The translations under genes and the position numbers were made by a program. Below, in pieces: positions 6,671-13,592 of a DNA stretch of 14,482 nt; the first letter of the stretch is position 1; each line of letters opens with the position of its first letter. The notes below the pieces were generated by a model. It was not told where the DNA came from. It ran no database searches and saw only the letters and a list, made by a program, of their open reading frames with translations. This DNA comes from an uncultured Collinsella sp. (GTDB taxonomy: Bacteria; Actinomycetota; Coriobacteriia; Coriobacteriales; Coriobacteriaceae), in contig CAJLRE010000048.1 of assembly GCA_905208975.1 (NCBI GenBank), forward strand, positions 1 to 14,482, written 5' to 3'.

Positions 6671-8496
6671 TCCAGGTTCCTCCCTCCGCGGAACGCGCCA
6701 AAGCCAAAGTGATCGCAACGCAGGCAGCGGCTCGCCTCCTGGCGCGCCTCCTGCTCGGTGAGACCCTGCTCGACCAGATTCCAATCGTGAATACGCTCGC
6801 CGGCCTCGCGCTCGCCCAGCTCGCAGCGGCCGCACTCGTGCTTGCCCTTAAACTGGACGGTCGGCAGCTCCACGTCGAGCTTGATCTTGTGGTCGAAGCC
6901 CAGGTAGCGGTCGATATTTGCCGAAGCCACGCGGCCGGCGTTGATGGCGCGGATAACGGTGGCGGGGCCGGTCTGGCAGTCGCCGCCGCTAAAGAGGCCG
7001 TCGAAGTTGGGCACGGCACCGTCCGAGTCGGTGACCACGCAGCCCCACTTGCAGGCAATGCCCATCTCCTCAAACGGCTTGGAATCGATGTCCTGGCCAA
7101 TGGCCACAAACACGCGCTCGCAGGGAATGACGCGCTCGGGCGTGGCGGCGGCACGCGGGGCCGGACGCCCACGACGGGGCTCGCCGATAATCTGCGGCTG
7201 CACGCGCAGGCCGCTCACGCGACCGTCCTCGCCCGTCTCGATGGCGAGCGGGGCCGTCAGCTCCAGCACCTCGCAGCCCTCGGCCTGGGCGCCGGCGATC
7301 TCGGCGTCCTGGGCCGTCATGTCGCAGATGCGACGGCGGTAGACGATGCTCACCTTTTCGGCACCGCAGCGCACGGCGGAGCGCGCCACGTCCATGGCCA
7401 CGTTGCCGCCGCCGATGACGCACACGCGCTGGCCGCTCAGGTCGGGCAGCTCGTCGTCGTCGATGGCGCGCAGCATCTTGACGGCCGACTCCACGCCGAG
7501 CGCTTCCTCGCCCGGAAGGCCGAGCTTCTTATCGCTGTGGGCGCCAATGGCCAGGTAGACGGCATCGAACTCGTCGCGCAGGCGGGCAAGTTCCTCGCCG
7601 TTGACGGAGTGATCGAGCTCAACGTCGATGCCGGCGCTCAAGATCCAGTCGATCTCGGCCTGCAGGCGCTCGCGCGGCAGACGATAGCTGGGGATGCCAT
7701 AGCGCAGCATGCCGCCCAGGTGGTGGCGCTGCTCAAAGATGGTCACCTTATGGCCCATCACGGCCAGGTAGTAGGCGCAGGAAAGGCCGGCCGGGCCGCC
7801 GCCGATCACGGCGACGCGCTTGCCGGTGTTGTCCACTACATGCGGCTTGTGGTCGTTGAGGTCACTGTGCTCGACGGCAAAACGCTTGAGGGCGAGGATG
7901 TTCATGGGGTCGTCGACCATGCCACGGCGGCAGTGCATCTCGCAGGGATGCTCGCACACCAGGCCGCAGACGAGCGGCAGCGGATTGTTCTTGCGGATGA
8001 CCTTGACGGCGTCGGCATAGCGGCCGGCCTCGACCAGCGAAATGTACCCGGGAATGTCGACGTGCGCCGGGCAGCCCGAAACGCACGGGACGCGGGCCTC
8101 GCGGTCAAAGCCGCAGGAGTGCTCGCGGATGTGATGCTCAAAATCGTCGCGGAAGCCGCGAATGGCCGTGAGTGCCATGGCGCCAGCTTCGTAGCCGATG
8201 GCGCAGTCGCTCGAAAGGTAGATGGTGCGGGCGGTGCGCTCAATCAAGTTGAGCGTGGACTCGTCGGCGCGGCCCTCGAGCACATCGGCGAGCAGGTCGC
8301 TCAGCGCGCTCAGGCCCACGCGGCAGGGCGTGCACTTGCCGCAGCTCTGGGTGGAGCACAGATTGACGAGCGCTGCCGTAAACTCAACGGGGCACGGGGC
8401 GAGCGAACTCACCGCCAGACGACGTCCGAGCGCATCGTGCAGGTCGTCCATGACGGCCTGAGCGTGGCTGCGTTCCATTACGTGCAGTCGAGCCAT
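6664..8496 (-). CDS. NuoF-end/GltD-type FAD- and NAD(P)-binding oxidoreductase, probable hydrogenase partner
   Basis: The predicted protein has 610 residues. It begins with only the C-terminal iron-sulfur part of NuoF/HydB: SCGKCTPCR (C52, C55, C58) and C98 would hold one [4Fe-4S] cluster. The FMN/NADH-binding part of NuoF is absent. A GltD-like module follows, with an N-terminal cysteine cluster (C138, C142, C177, C181, C185, C189), an FAD-binding GGGPAG near 232-237, and an NAD(P)-binding GGGNVA near 362-367. The C-terminus adds two CxxC pairs (C555/C558 and C591/C594). This arrangement fits an NAD(P)H oxidoreductase that exchanges electrons with the [FeFe] hydrogenase encoded next, whose start it overlaps by seven bases. 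No NuoE/HydC gene is present. The ATG at 8496 follows GAGGGG by five bases. This is the first gene of the operon. Cofactor preference (NADH or NADPH) is not resolved. Confidence 0.9.
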   Translation of the reverse strand: MARLHVMERSHAQAVMDDLHDALGRRLAVSSLAPCPVEFTAALVNLCSTQSCGKCTPCRVGLSALSDLLADVLEGRADESTLNLIERTARTIYLSSDCAIGYEAGAMALTAIRGFRDDFEHHIREHSCGFDREARVPCVSGCPAHVDIPGYISLVEAGRYADAVKVIRKNNPLPLVCGLVCEHPCEMHCRRGMVDDPMNILALKRFAVEHSDLNDHKPHVVDNTGKRVAVIGGGPAGLSCAYYLAVMGHKVTIFEQRHHLGGMLRYGIPSYRLPRERLQAEIDWILSAGIDVELDHSVNGEELARLRDEFDAVYLAIGAHSDKKLGLPGEEALGVESAVKMLRAIDDDELPDLSGQRVCVIGGGNVAMDVARSAVRCGAEKVSIVYRRRICDMTAQDAEIAGAQAEGCEVLELTAPLAIETGEDGRVSGLRVQPQIIGEPRRGRPAPRAAATPERVIPCERVFVAIGQDIDSKPFEEMGIACKWGCVVTDSDGAVPNFDGLFSGGDCQTGPATVIRAINAGRVASANIDRYLGFDHKIKLDVELPTVQFKGKHECGRCELGEREAGERIHDWNLVEQGLTEQEARQEASRCLRCDHFGFGAFRGGRNLEW

Positions 8497-8561
8497 AAGA
8501 TCCCCTCTCACATGGCAGCCCGGAGGCGAGGCCGGGCGAAGTTGCTATACGCACAACATTG

Positions 8562-8580
8562 ACCTAAAAAGTTGTTAGGT
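8562..8580. promoter_or_regulatory. Short inverted repeat upstream of the hydrogenase operon
   Basis: ACCTAA (8562-8567) and TTAGGT (8575-8580) form six-base arms around seven bases, and ACAAC (8553-8557) faces GTTGT (8571-8575). The site lies about 70 bases before the start of the oxidoreductase gene. It may be a regulator site or part of the 5' untranslated region. I see no convincing -35/-10 pair here. Confidence 0.25.
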
Positions 8581-8656
8581 CTCCACGCAGTTCGGCAGGC
8601 GGTATGAAATGTCACCCTCGGCGGTGAAATAGAACATTACCGCAGATAAATGCCAT

Positions 8657-8680
8657 ATTTGGTAAAACGCGTTACCAAAT
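8657..8680. promoter_or_regulatory. Perfect 9-bp inverted repeat, candidate repressor operator
   Basis: ATTTGGTAA (8657-8665) and TTACCAAAT (8672-8680) are exact inverted copies around AACGCG. The centre CG and AT-flanked arms resemble LacI-family operators, and the place is right for control of the minus-strand hydrogenase operon about 160 bases downstream. It does not match the Rex consensus (TTGTGAA/TTCACAA). It lies only two bases from the terminator hairpin of the PTS operon, so it could instead be part of a compound 3' structure. Confidence 0.4.
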
Positions 8681-8682
8681 GA

Positions 8683-8720
8683 CAATGCCCCGCCCACGCA
8701 ATCACGTGGACGGGGCATTG
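8683..8720 (-). terminator. Hairpin terminator of the PTS/GH4 operon
   Basis: Sixteen-base arms at 8683-8698 (CAATGCCCCGCCCACG) and 8705-8720 pair with a single C/A mismatch around a six-base loop. The hairpin starts 33 bases after the GH4 stop. The run of T after it on the minus strand is weak (CATTT), so termination may be incomplete or the structure may mainly protect the mRNA end. Confidence 0.65.
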
Positions 8721-8752
8721 CTCCAGGTATGCGGCCAGCGACCCTGTTGCCT

Positions 8753-10135
8753 TTACTTAAGCTCGGGCCAGTAACCCTTGTTGGCCTCGATCATGTCGTC
8801 GAGAACTTCCTTGGCGACCTTCATCGAAGGCACGGTCTTGTTGAGCGTAAAGGCCTTGAGCGCCTTCTCGTACGAACCCTCGATCGTGGCCTCGACCACG
8901 AGCTTCTCGGAGTTCAGCTGCTGCATCATAAGACCCTGCTGGAACAGAGGAATGTTGTCACGGCTGATGACCTCGGGGCCGTTCTTGCCAATGTAGGCAG
9001 GCAGCTCGACCATGGCGTCGTAGGGCATGTTGGGGATAGCGCCCTTGTTCTCGCAAATGACCAGGAAGCGCTGCTTGGTATCGTTCTTCAGAGCGATGGC
9101 CAGGTCGGCAATCCAGTCGCCGTGGCTGCCCGCATAGAACGTGCTCTCGTCGATCTCGCCGGTCTTCTCGTAGTGGTCGATGCCGTCGAAGAGGTTCTTC
9201 TCGCGCGTCTCCTCAACCTCGTTAGCACGGGTGCGCTCGGGGTTGGAATGCTCGACGAACTCCTTCTGCTGCAGGTAGTAGTTCAGGTACGTGTTGGGCA
9301 GGTACTCCGGGAAGCACTCCATGATCTCGTACTCGCCCTTCCAGACGTAGTACCAGCTGCCCTTGGTGTGGCGGTTCTGCTCGGGGTGCTCGTCAGTGGC
9401 CTCCTCGGGCTTCTTTGCCATGAGCGAGCCCATGCCCTTGAGGTAGGAGTCGGGCAGCAGAATCTCATGCTCCTTGATGTACTCGCGCAACTGCGGGAGC
9501 ACCTCCTCGCCCTTGTGGCGGATCGAGGTGAACCAACCAAAGTGGTTGAGGCCAAAGTAATCGTACTCGACATCCTTCTTGTCGATATCGAGCGCGGCGC
9601 AAACCACATCGATGATCGCGATCGGCATGTCGCAGATGTTGATGATGCGAGCATTAGGACGCAGCACGCGGCAGCCCTCGGACACGATGGCGGCAGGGTT
9701 GGAGTAGTTGAGAATCCAGTAGTCCTTCTTGGCGTACTTCTCAACGTCATCGATCAGCTCGACCATGGGGAAGATGGTGCGCATGCCGTAGGCAAGGCCG
9801 CCGCAACCGCAAGTCTCCTGGCCCACGCAGCCGTGACGCAGCGGAATCTTCTCGTCCTGCTCGCGCATGGCGTAGCCGCCCACGCGCATCTGGGCAAACA
9901 CGAAGCTCGCGTCGGTAAAAGCCGTCTTTTTGTCGGTGGTCACCGTGAGCTTGATGTCCAGGCCGAGGTCCTCGTGCAGAATCCAGTCCACGAGCACGCC
10001 GATCTTGCGCTGGCGCTCCTCGTTGATGTCGTACAGGCGAATCTCGTCAACGTCGAGCTCGTCCTTGCGCAGAGCGATGGACTTGACGATGCCGGGGGTA
10101 AAGGTGGATCCGCCACCACACAGAGTAATGATCAT
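8753..10135 (-). CDS. 6-phospho-alpha-glucosidase, glycoside hydrolase family 4
   Basis: The predicted protein has 460 residues, close to the usual 440-450 of GlvA/MalH. Family 4 enzymes hydrolyse phosphorylated disaccharides such as maltose 6-phosphate by an NAD+- and Mn2+-dependent redox mechanism. Visible marks are the N-terminal nucleotide-binding GGGSTFTPG (7-15), MREQDEKIPLRHG (90-102), GQETCG followed by GGLAYGMRT (105-120), NYSNPAAI (143-150), metal-site ICDMP (C168) and LNHFGWF (H198), and HSNPERTRANEV (296-307). These match GlvA-type alpha-specific enzymes far better than CelF-type beta enzymes. A cysteine (C111) replaces the proline usual in CGPGG. The ATG at 10135 lies three bases after the stop of the PTS permease, with AAGGAG upstream. 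It would cleave the sugar phosphate delivered by that permease to glucose 6-phosphate plus a sugar. Confidence 0.94.
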   Translation of the reverse strand: MIITLCGGGSTFTPGIVKSIALRKDELDVDEIRLYDINEERQRKIGVLVDWILHEDLGLDIKLTVTTDKKTAFTDASFVFAQMRVGGYAMREQDEKIPLRHGCVGQETCGCGGLAYGMRTIFPMVELIDDVEKYAKKDYWILNYSNPAAIVSEGCRVLRPNARIINICDMPIAIIDVVCAALDIDKKDVEYDYFGLNHFGWFTSIRHKGEEVLPQLREYIKEHEILLPDSYLKGMGSLMAKKPEEATDEHPEQNRHTKGSWYYVWKGEYEIMECFPEYLPNTYLNYYLQQKEFVEHSNPERTRANEVEETREKNLFDGIDHYEKTGEIDESTFYAGSHGDWIADLAIALKNDTKQRFLVICENKGAIPNMPYDAMVELPAYIGKNGPEVISRDNIPLFQQGLMMQQLNSEKLVVEATIEGSYEKALKAFTLNKTVPSMKVAKEVLDDMIEANKGYWPELK

Positions 10136-10138
10136 TGT

Positions 10139-11755
10139 TTACTGCTCCTTCTCAATTGCGTTCTCGACTTTGTCGCGCATCTCGGCGACCTTCATGCCAA
10201 AGATGATCTGGATATTGTTGCCGTTGCGGTTGATGCCGCTGTTGGGCACGTGGTTGATGAGGTTCTCATCGATGAGGTCCGGGTTCTTAACGTTCACGCG
10301 AAGACGTGTAAAGCAGTTCTCGAGCTCCTCGATGTTGTCCTTGCCGCCAAGACCTGCGACCAGGTCGGCAATACCTGCATCGACGCCCTCTGCGGGAGCT
10401 GCGGCAACAGCGCCCTGCTTCACCGCGACAGACGCGGCGGCCTCGCCCTCGGCAACGGACTCGGCGAGCTCGGACTCTTCCTCGCGACCAGGCGTGTGGA
10501 GGTTGAGCTTCTTAATAAGGAAGGTGAAGAGGAAGAAGTACAGCGCGGCGTTGACGACTCCGAGCACGAGCATCATCGGCCAGTTGGTCTTATCGACACC
10601 AAGAACCAGGTTGGAAACCACGATGTTGATGATGCCGCCTGCAGTCGAAGCGGGCACGGAGAGGACCTTGAGCAGGACCAGGAAGATACCGGAAAGAACC
10701 GAGTGAACGACAAAGAGCACGGGAGCGGCAAAGACAAAGAGGAAGTCCATGGGCTCGGTGACACAGGAGAGCACGGCGGTGATGATCAGCGGGATGATAA
10801 CGGCCTTGGTCTTATCCTTGTTCCCCTTGTAAGCGGTGAAGATAAAGGCGAGACCGATACCGATGTAGGGCCACAGGTTGTTGAAGGTGTAGCTGTTGAA
10901 GTAGGTGCTATCGGAGAAGGGCTGGCCCGTCATTGCCATCTCGGCGACACGGATGGGATAGGCGCCGGCGATAACCTGATCGCCCAGCGTCAGGGTGCCG
11001 CCCACATCGGAGAACTGGAACGGGGTGTAGATGAGGTGATGCAGACCGGTAGGAACGAGCAGCTTGTTGAGCATGCCGTAGATAAACAGACCGATGTTGC
11101 CCGACTCCTTAATGATGCCGGCAACGGAGGAGATGGCACCCTGAACCGGAGGCCAAACGATGCAGAAGCCAGCACCCATGATCCAGGAAATGATGATCAT
11201 GATCAGGAACGGAAAACGAACGCCCGAGAACATCGAAAGGGCAATGGGGAACTGCTTGTTCGAGTACTTGTTGAACACGGCACCGGTGATGCAACCAAGA
11301 ATGATGCCGCCAAACACGCCGGTATCGAGCACCTGAATGCCCATAACGGTGCTCTGGCCGGTTCCGGTAAGGCCGAGCATGCCGCTCGCTTCGGCAAGAG
11401 AGCCGGTGGCGTTGAGCACGATGTTGTTAGCCTGCAGGAACAGGAAGAACGACATCAGGGCGATCAGCGAAGCATGGCCCTTGTTCTTCTTTGCCATGGC
11501 GCCGGCGATGCCCACGCAGAACAGAATCGAGAGGTTGTTGATGATAAACATCAGCGACTGATAGACAACGGCGCCCACAAGCTGGAACGGACCGGAGCCC
11601 AGCACGGGGATCACGGCGCAGATGGTCTTGTTGGTCAGAATGATGCCCACGATGAGCAGAATGCCGGCAACCGAGAGATACATCATCGGCTGAACGATCG
11701 ACTTCGCGAACACCTCCAACGGCGCTTTGAAATTGAACTTCTTTTTTGCGGTCAT
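10139..11755 (-). CDS. PTS alpha-glucoside permease, EIICB (glucose superfamily)
   Basis: The predicted protein has 538 residues. Residues 1 to about 420 are the polytopic EIIC domain, with the early VAGILLIVG helix, the LLVPTGLHHLIYTPFQF segment and the TEPMDFLFVF signature. A charged and alanine-rich linker (about 421-457) leads to an EIIB domain whose phosphorylated cysteine is C481 in ENCFTRLR, matching the CxTRLR motif of the glucose family. There is no EIIA domain, so phosphate must come from a separate EIIA, plausibly the one encoded two genes upstream. Together with the GH4 gene that follows by three bases, this suggests an alpha-glucoside such as maltose, trehalose or sucrose isomers; the exact sugar is not resolved. 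The ATG at 11755 follows GGGGAG by about seven bases; a TTG at 11782 is a less likely start. Confidence 0.93.
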   Translation of the reverse strand: MTAKKKFNFKAPLEVFAKSIVQPMMYLSVAGILLIVGIILTNKTICAVIPVLGSGPFQLVGAVVYQSLMFIINNLSILFCVGIAGAMAKKNKGHASLIALMSFFLFLQANNIVLNATGSLAEASGMLGLTGTGQSTVMGIQVLDTGVFGGIILGCITGAVFNKYSNKQFPIALSMFSGVRFPFLIMIIISWIMGAGFCIVWPPVQGAISSVAGIIKESGNIGLFIYGMLNKLLVPTGLHHLIYTPFQFSDVGGTLTLGDQVIAGAYPIRVAEMAMTGQPFSDSTYFNSYTFNNLWPYIGIGLAFIFTAYKGNKDKTKAVIIPLIITAVLSCVTEPMDFLFVFAAPVLFVVHSVLSGIFLVLLKVLSVPASTAGGIINIVVSNLVLGVDKTNWPMMLVLGVVNAALYFFLFTFLIKKLNLHTPGREEESELAESVAEGEAAASVAVKQGAVAAAPAEGVDAGIADLVAGLGGKDNIEELENCFTRLRVNVKNPDLIDENLINHVPNSGINRNGNNIQIIFGMKVAEMRDKVENAIEKEQ

Positions 11756-11854
11756 AGCGGTACTCCCCTTCCTTTTCCGCAAATTAAGACAGATGTGCCC
11801 TGGACAAGACCGTGAGCCTTGCCTTATATCAATCGATGTGTGGGCACGTTATGC
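11756..11854 (-). promoter_or_regulatory. Structured 99-base spacer between licT-like gene and EIICB gene
   Basis: GTGCCC (11795-11800) pairs with GGGCAC (11842-11847). Inside it lies a smaller hairpin made by CAAG (11805-11808, extended by GG) and CTTG (11818-11821, extended by CC). The other gaps within this operon are only a few bases, so this folded spacer may be an internal control or processing point. It lacks the GGATTGTTACTG-type sequence of known LicT/BglG antiterminator sites, and only a weak T-rich stretch follows. Confidence 0.35.
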
Positions 11855-12721
11855 CTAGAGACCAGGTTCTCCAAGCAGGTTAACAATGTGATATGCGAGA
11901 TAACTCTTCTCGGCATCGGTAACGACAACGTTATAGGTAGACGCTAAGTGGTCGGCAATTGACTCCGCACACGAGAACGCCCTCGGATACGCCGTTTCAT
12001 CGATACGGAACAGCGCGTCGCCATTGACCTGCCCCGCCGCGGGATCGAGCGCCCGCTGCGCAAAAAACTGCAGATGGCGAACGAAACGCTCGTACGGCAA
12101 CGAGGTGACGTCAAGGGTCGTGGCATAGTGCTCGGAAACAATCGCGAGCACGTCGCGAACAAGCTGGACCGAAACAATCAGACGGTCAGAGCGCTGCGGC
12201 ATGGTGGCGTTGACGATATGCAGCGTAATAAAACCCTGCTCTTCTTCGCTCATCTGGATGCCCATATACTCCTTGATAATCTGCAGCGCACGGCCCGCAA
12301 GCGCATACTCCTTGCGATAGAACTGCTGGATCTCGAGCAGCAACGGATTCTCGCAGGGGACGCCCTTACGCTCGCGCTCCAAAGCAAGACTGATATGGTC
12401 TGCGAGAGCAATGAGGATCTTGTCGTTGATATCAACATTGAGCTCTCGACGGAGCATCTGAACAATGTCCTCGGAAATCACGAGGTTGACGGTGGGAATG
12501 GACTCCAAAAGATGTGCCAAGCGGTCAATCGTGCGCGAATCCTGAGAAGTGCCCTCCTGCAGCGCATAGGTCTTTTCGACCGATGCCTCATCGATAGCGT
12601 CGCCGGCATGACGGCCAAAGCAGAGGCCTCGACCGATGACAATGAGCTCGGAGCCATCGTCCGAAGTGACCATTGCGACGTTGTTGTTGAAAACTCGCTT
12701 GATAACCACGGTACCCACCAC
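11855..12721 (-). CDS. LicT/BglG-family transcriptional antiterminator
   Basis: The predicted protein has 288 residues, the usual size for the family. Residues 1 to about 60 are the RNA-binding CAT domain (IKRVFNNNVAMV, then ELIVIGRGLCFG). Two PTS regulation domains follow. All four regulatory histidines are present: H109 (LADHI) and H168 (LHIVN) in PRD1, and H216 (VRHLQFF) and H278 (YHIVNLL) in PRD2. Such proteins bind a hairpin in their target mRNA and prevent termination when the PTS sugar is present, as reported by phosphorylation from EIIB and HPr. It probably controls this operon, in which it lies between the EIIA and EIICB genes. The start is uncertain: GTG at 12721, six bases after the EIIA stop, or a nearby GTG at 12718 or 12709; none has a strong ribosome binding site. 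No clear RNA target is recognised. Confidence 0.92.
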   Translation of the reverse strand: MVGTVVIKRVFNNNVAMVTSDDGSELIVIGRGLCFGRHAGDAIDEASVEKTYALQEGTSQDSRTIDRLAHLLESIPTVNLVISEDIVQMLRRELNVDINDKILIALADHISLALERERKGVPCENPLLLEIQQFYRKEYALAGRALQIIKEYMGIQMSEEEQGFITLHIVNATMPQRSDRLIVSVQLVRDVLAIVSEHYATTLDVTSLPYERFVRHLQFFAQRALDPAAGQVNGDALFRIDETAYPRAFSCAESIADHLASTYNVVVTDAEKSYLAYHIVNLLGEPGL

Positions 12722-12727
12722 AAGAAT

Positions 12728-13240
12728 TTACTCGGAAAGCCAGACGACAGGCTCTTTAACAGCAACAGGGCCGGAAGCGTGCTCACGAAGAGTCGAGTTC
12801 TCCGAACGCTCGCACACGATAACGAAGACCGTGGGATCGAAGCCGGCGGCGCGGACCGCGTCGAAATCGACCTCGACGAGGGGCTGGCCCGCGTCGACAT
12901 GGTCACCCTGGGCAACAAGCGCATGGAAGCCCTTGCCCTCAAGTTTAACAGTGTCGATTCCGATATGCAGCATCACCTGAGCAGAGCTGTCGTCGGACAT
13001 GATGCCCAGTGCATGCTCGGTCGGGAACAGCGCCGCGACGGTACCGGAAACAGGAGCGCACACCGTTCCCTCTTGGGGAACCACGGCAACGCCATCGCCC
13101 ACGGCACGGCTGCTAAAAGCGGGGTCATTGGTATTTTCTAGATGAACAAGCTCGCCGGAAACAGGAGCGAGGATTTCGAACTCGGAAGTTGCAGTCTTCT
13201 GCTCATCCGAACCGCCCATCAGGCGAGAAAAGAAACCCAT
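12728..13240 (-). CDS. PTS EIIA(Glc)-type phosphocarrier protein
   Basis: The predicted protein has 170 residues, the length of Crr. It begins MGFFSRLMGG, as Crr-type proteins often do, followed by ILAPVSGELVHL and the repeat-like CAPVSGTV. The two active-site histidines are visible: H76 in FPTEHALGI and H92 in LHIGIDTVKL, the latter being the expected phosphorylation site. It accepts phosphate from HPr and passes it to an EIIB domain, most likely that of the EIICB protein in this operon. The ATG at 13240 is preferred, with AAGGGA about ten bases upstream; an ATG at 13258 would add six residues that lack similarity. It is the first gene of the PTS operon. Whether it also serves other permeases or carries out global regulation is unknown. 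Confidence 0.93.
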   Translation of the reverse strand: MGFFSRLMGGSDEQKTATSEFEILAPVSGELVHLENTNDPAFSSRAVGDGVAVVPQEGTVCAPVSGTVAALFPTEHALGIMSDDSSAQVMLHIGIDTVKLEGKGFHALVAQGDHVDAGQPLVEVDFDAVRAAGFDPTVFVIVCERSENSTLREHASGPVAVKEPVVWLSE

Positions 13241-13371
13241 GGTGGCATGTCCCTTCATAAATATAGCCCAACCAAAATCAAGCGAATGCATCCATAGAGA
13301 CACATCCGTTCAAAGACTTTGGTTAGGCCCACGTCCGAGGGACTCGGTAACCTTCCGCATTTCTTTTTACG
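13241..13371 (-). promoter_or_regulatory. 5' leader of the PTS operon with a nested hairpin
   Basis: Between the predicted start of transcription and the EIIA start codon lie about 130 untranslated bases. At 13321-13352 the inner arms CCGAG/CTCGG (loop of three) sit inside outer arms GGTTA/TAACC with a nine-base bulge. Just after it in the transcript is the 11-base palindrome CAAAGACTTTG (13311-13321). A leader of this kind is where a LicT antiterminator should act, but neither a canonical target sequence nor a terminator T-run is evident, so the role is inferred only from position. Confidence 0.35.
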
Positions 13372-13377
13372 GGAGCT

Positions 13378-13405
13378 ATTGTAGACAAGCCCAAAGCCGG
13401 AACAA
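13378..13405 (-). promoter_or_regulatory. Candidate sigma-70-type promoter of the PTS operon
   Basis: On the minus strand TTGTTC (13405-13400) and TACAAT (13383-13378) are separated by 16 bases. The -10 box matches TATAAT at five of six positions; the -35 box matches TTGACA at only three. Transcription would start near 13371. The weak -35 with direct repeats just upstream fits an activated promoter. Confidence 0.42.
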
Positions 13406-13420
13406 TCATTATGACCGGTG

Positions 13421-13453
13421 AACGGTATTTATTCTCCGATAAACGGTATCTAT
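13421..13453. promoter_or_regulatory. Direct repeat with 21-base period upstream of the PTS promoter
   Basis: AACGGTATTTAT (13421-13432) and AACGGTATCTAT (13442-13453) match at 11 of 12 bases and are exactly 21 bases apart, two turns of the helix. They lie at about -50 to -82 from the predicted transcription start. This spacing is typical of direct-repeat sites for AraC-type activators. No regulator gene of that type is in the window. Confidence 0.45.
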
Positions 13454-13459
13454 CTATGC

Positions 13460-13504
13460 GGCACTTGGGGACGTTCCTTTTCTGCCGGCACCCAGGGACA
13501 CTCC
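13460..13504. repeat. Tandem copies 2 and 3 of the GGCACTTGGGGAC repeat
   Basis: GGCACTTGGGGACGTTCC (13460-13477) is followed after nine bases by the related GGCACCCAGGGACACTCC (13487-13504), giving a 27-base period. The first copy shares 13 identical bases with 1983-1995. The units sit between the PTS regulatory region and the terminator of the next gene, a typical place for dispersed intergenic repeats. Confidence 0.55.
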
Positions 13505-13525
13505 TTGCTCTGGCCCCTTTGCACC

Positions 13526-13560
13526 AAAAAGGGCCCCGAGCGTAGTTGCTCGGGGCCCTT
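13526..13560 (-). terminator. Strong intrinsic terminator of the Arg/Gly-rich gene
   Basis: GGGCCCCGAGC (13531-13541) and GCTCGGGGCCC (13548-13558) form a perfect 11-base stem around GTAGTT. On the minus strand it is followed directly by TTTTT (13530-13526). It starts about 35 bases after the stop codon of the gene at 13593. Confidence 0.9.
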
Positions 13561-13592
13561 AGCTTGCCTCACACTAGCGTGCGACGCGTATG

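Noticed and set aside
6709..8562. A 617-codon plus-strand open frame opposite the oxidoreductase gene.
   Set aside because: It is alanine- and histidine-rich without motifs, and the minus strand carries a clear flavoprotein.
8601..8641. Two further GGT...ACC segments as true palindromic operators, and a Rex site ahead of the hydrogenase operon.
   Set aside because: Apart from the outer three bases the arms hardly pair, and nothing matches TTGTGAA...TTCACAA. Kept only as a remark beside the perfect palindrome at 8657-8680.
8729..11815. A 1028-codon open frame on the plus strand opposite the GH4 and PTS permease genes.
   Set aside because: The minus strand encodes two proteins with complete family motifs, ribosome binding sites and operon spacing. 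The plus frame has a biased composition (rich in L, V, H, D) and no recognisable domain, as expected for an antisense frame of GC-rich genes.
13268..13310. A TGCATTCGC stretch in the PTS leader resembling the loop of the E. coli bgl antiterminator target.
   Set aside because: The flanking GGATTGTTAC and GCAAAACC halves are missing, so the match is limited to the loop and likely chance.
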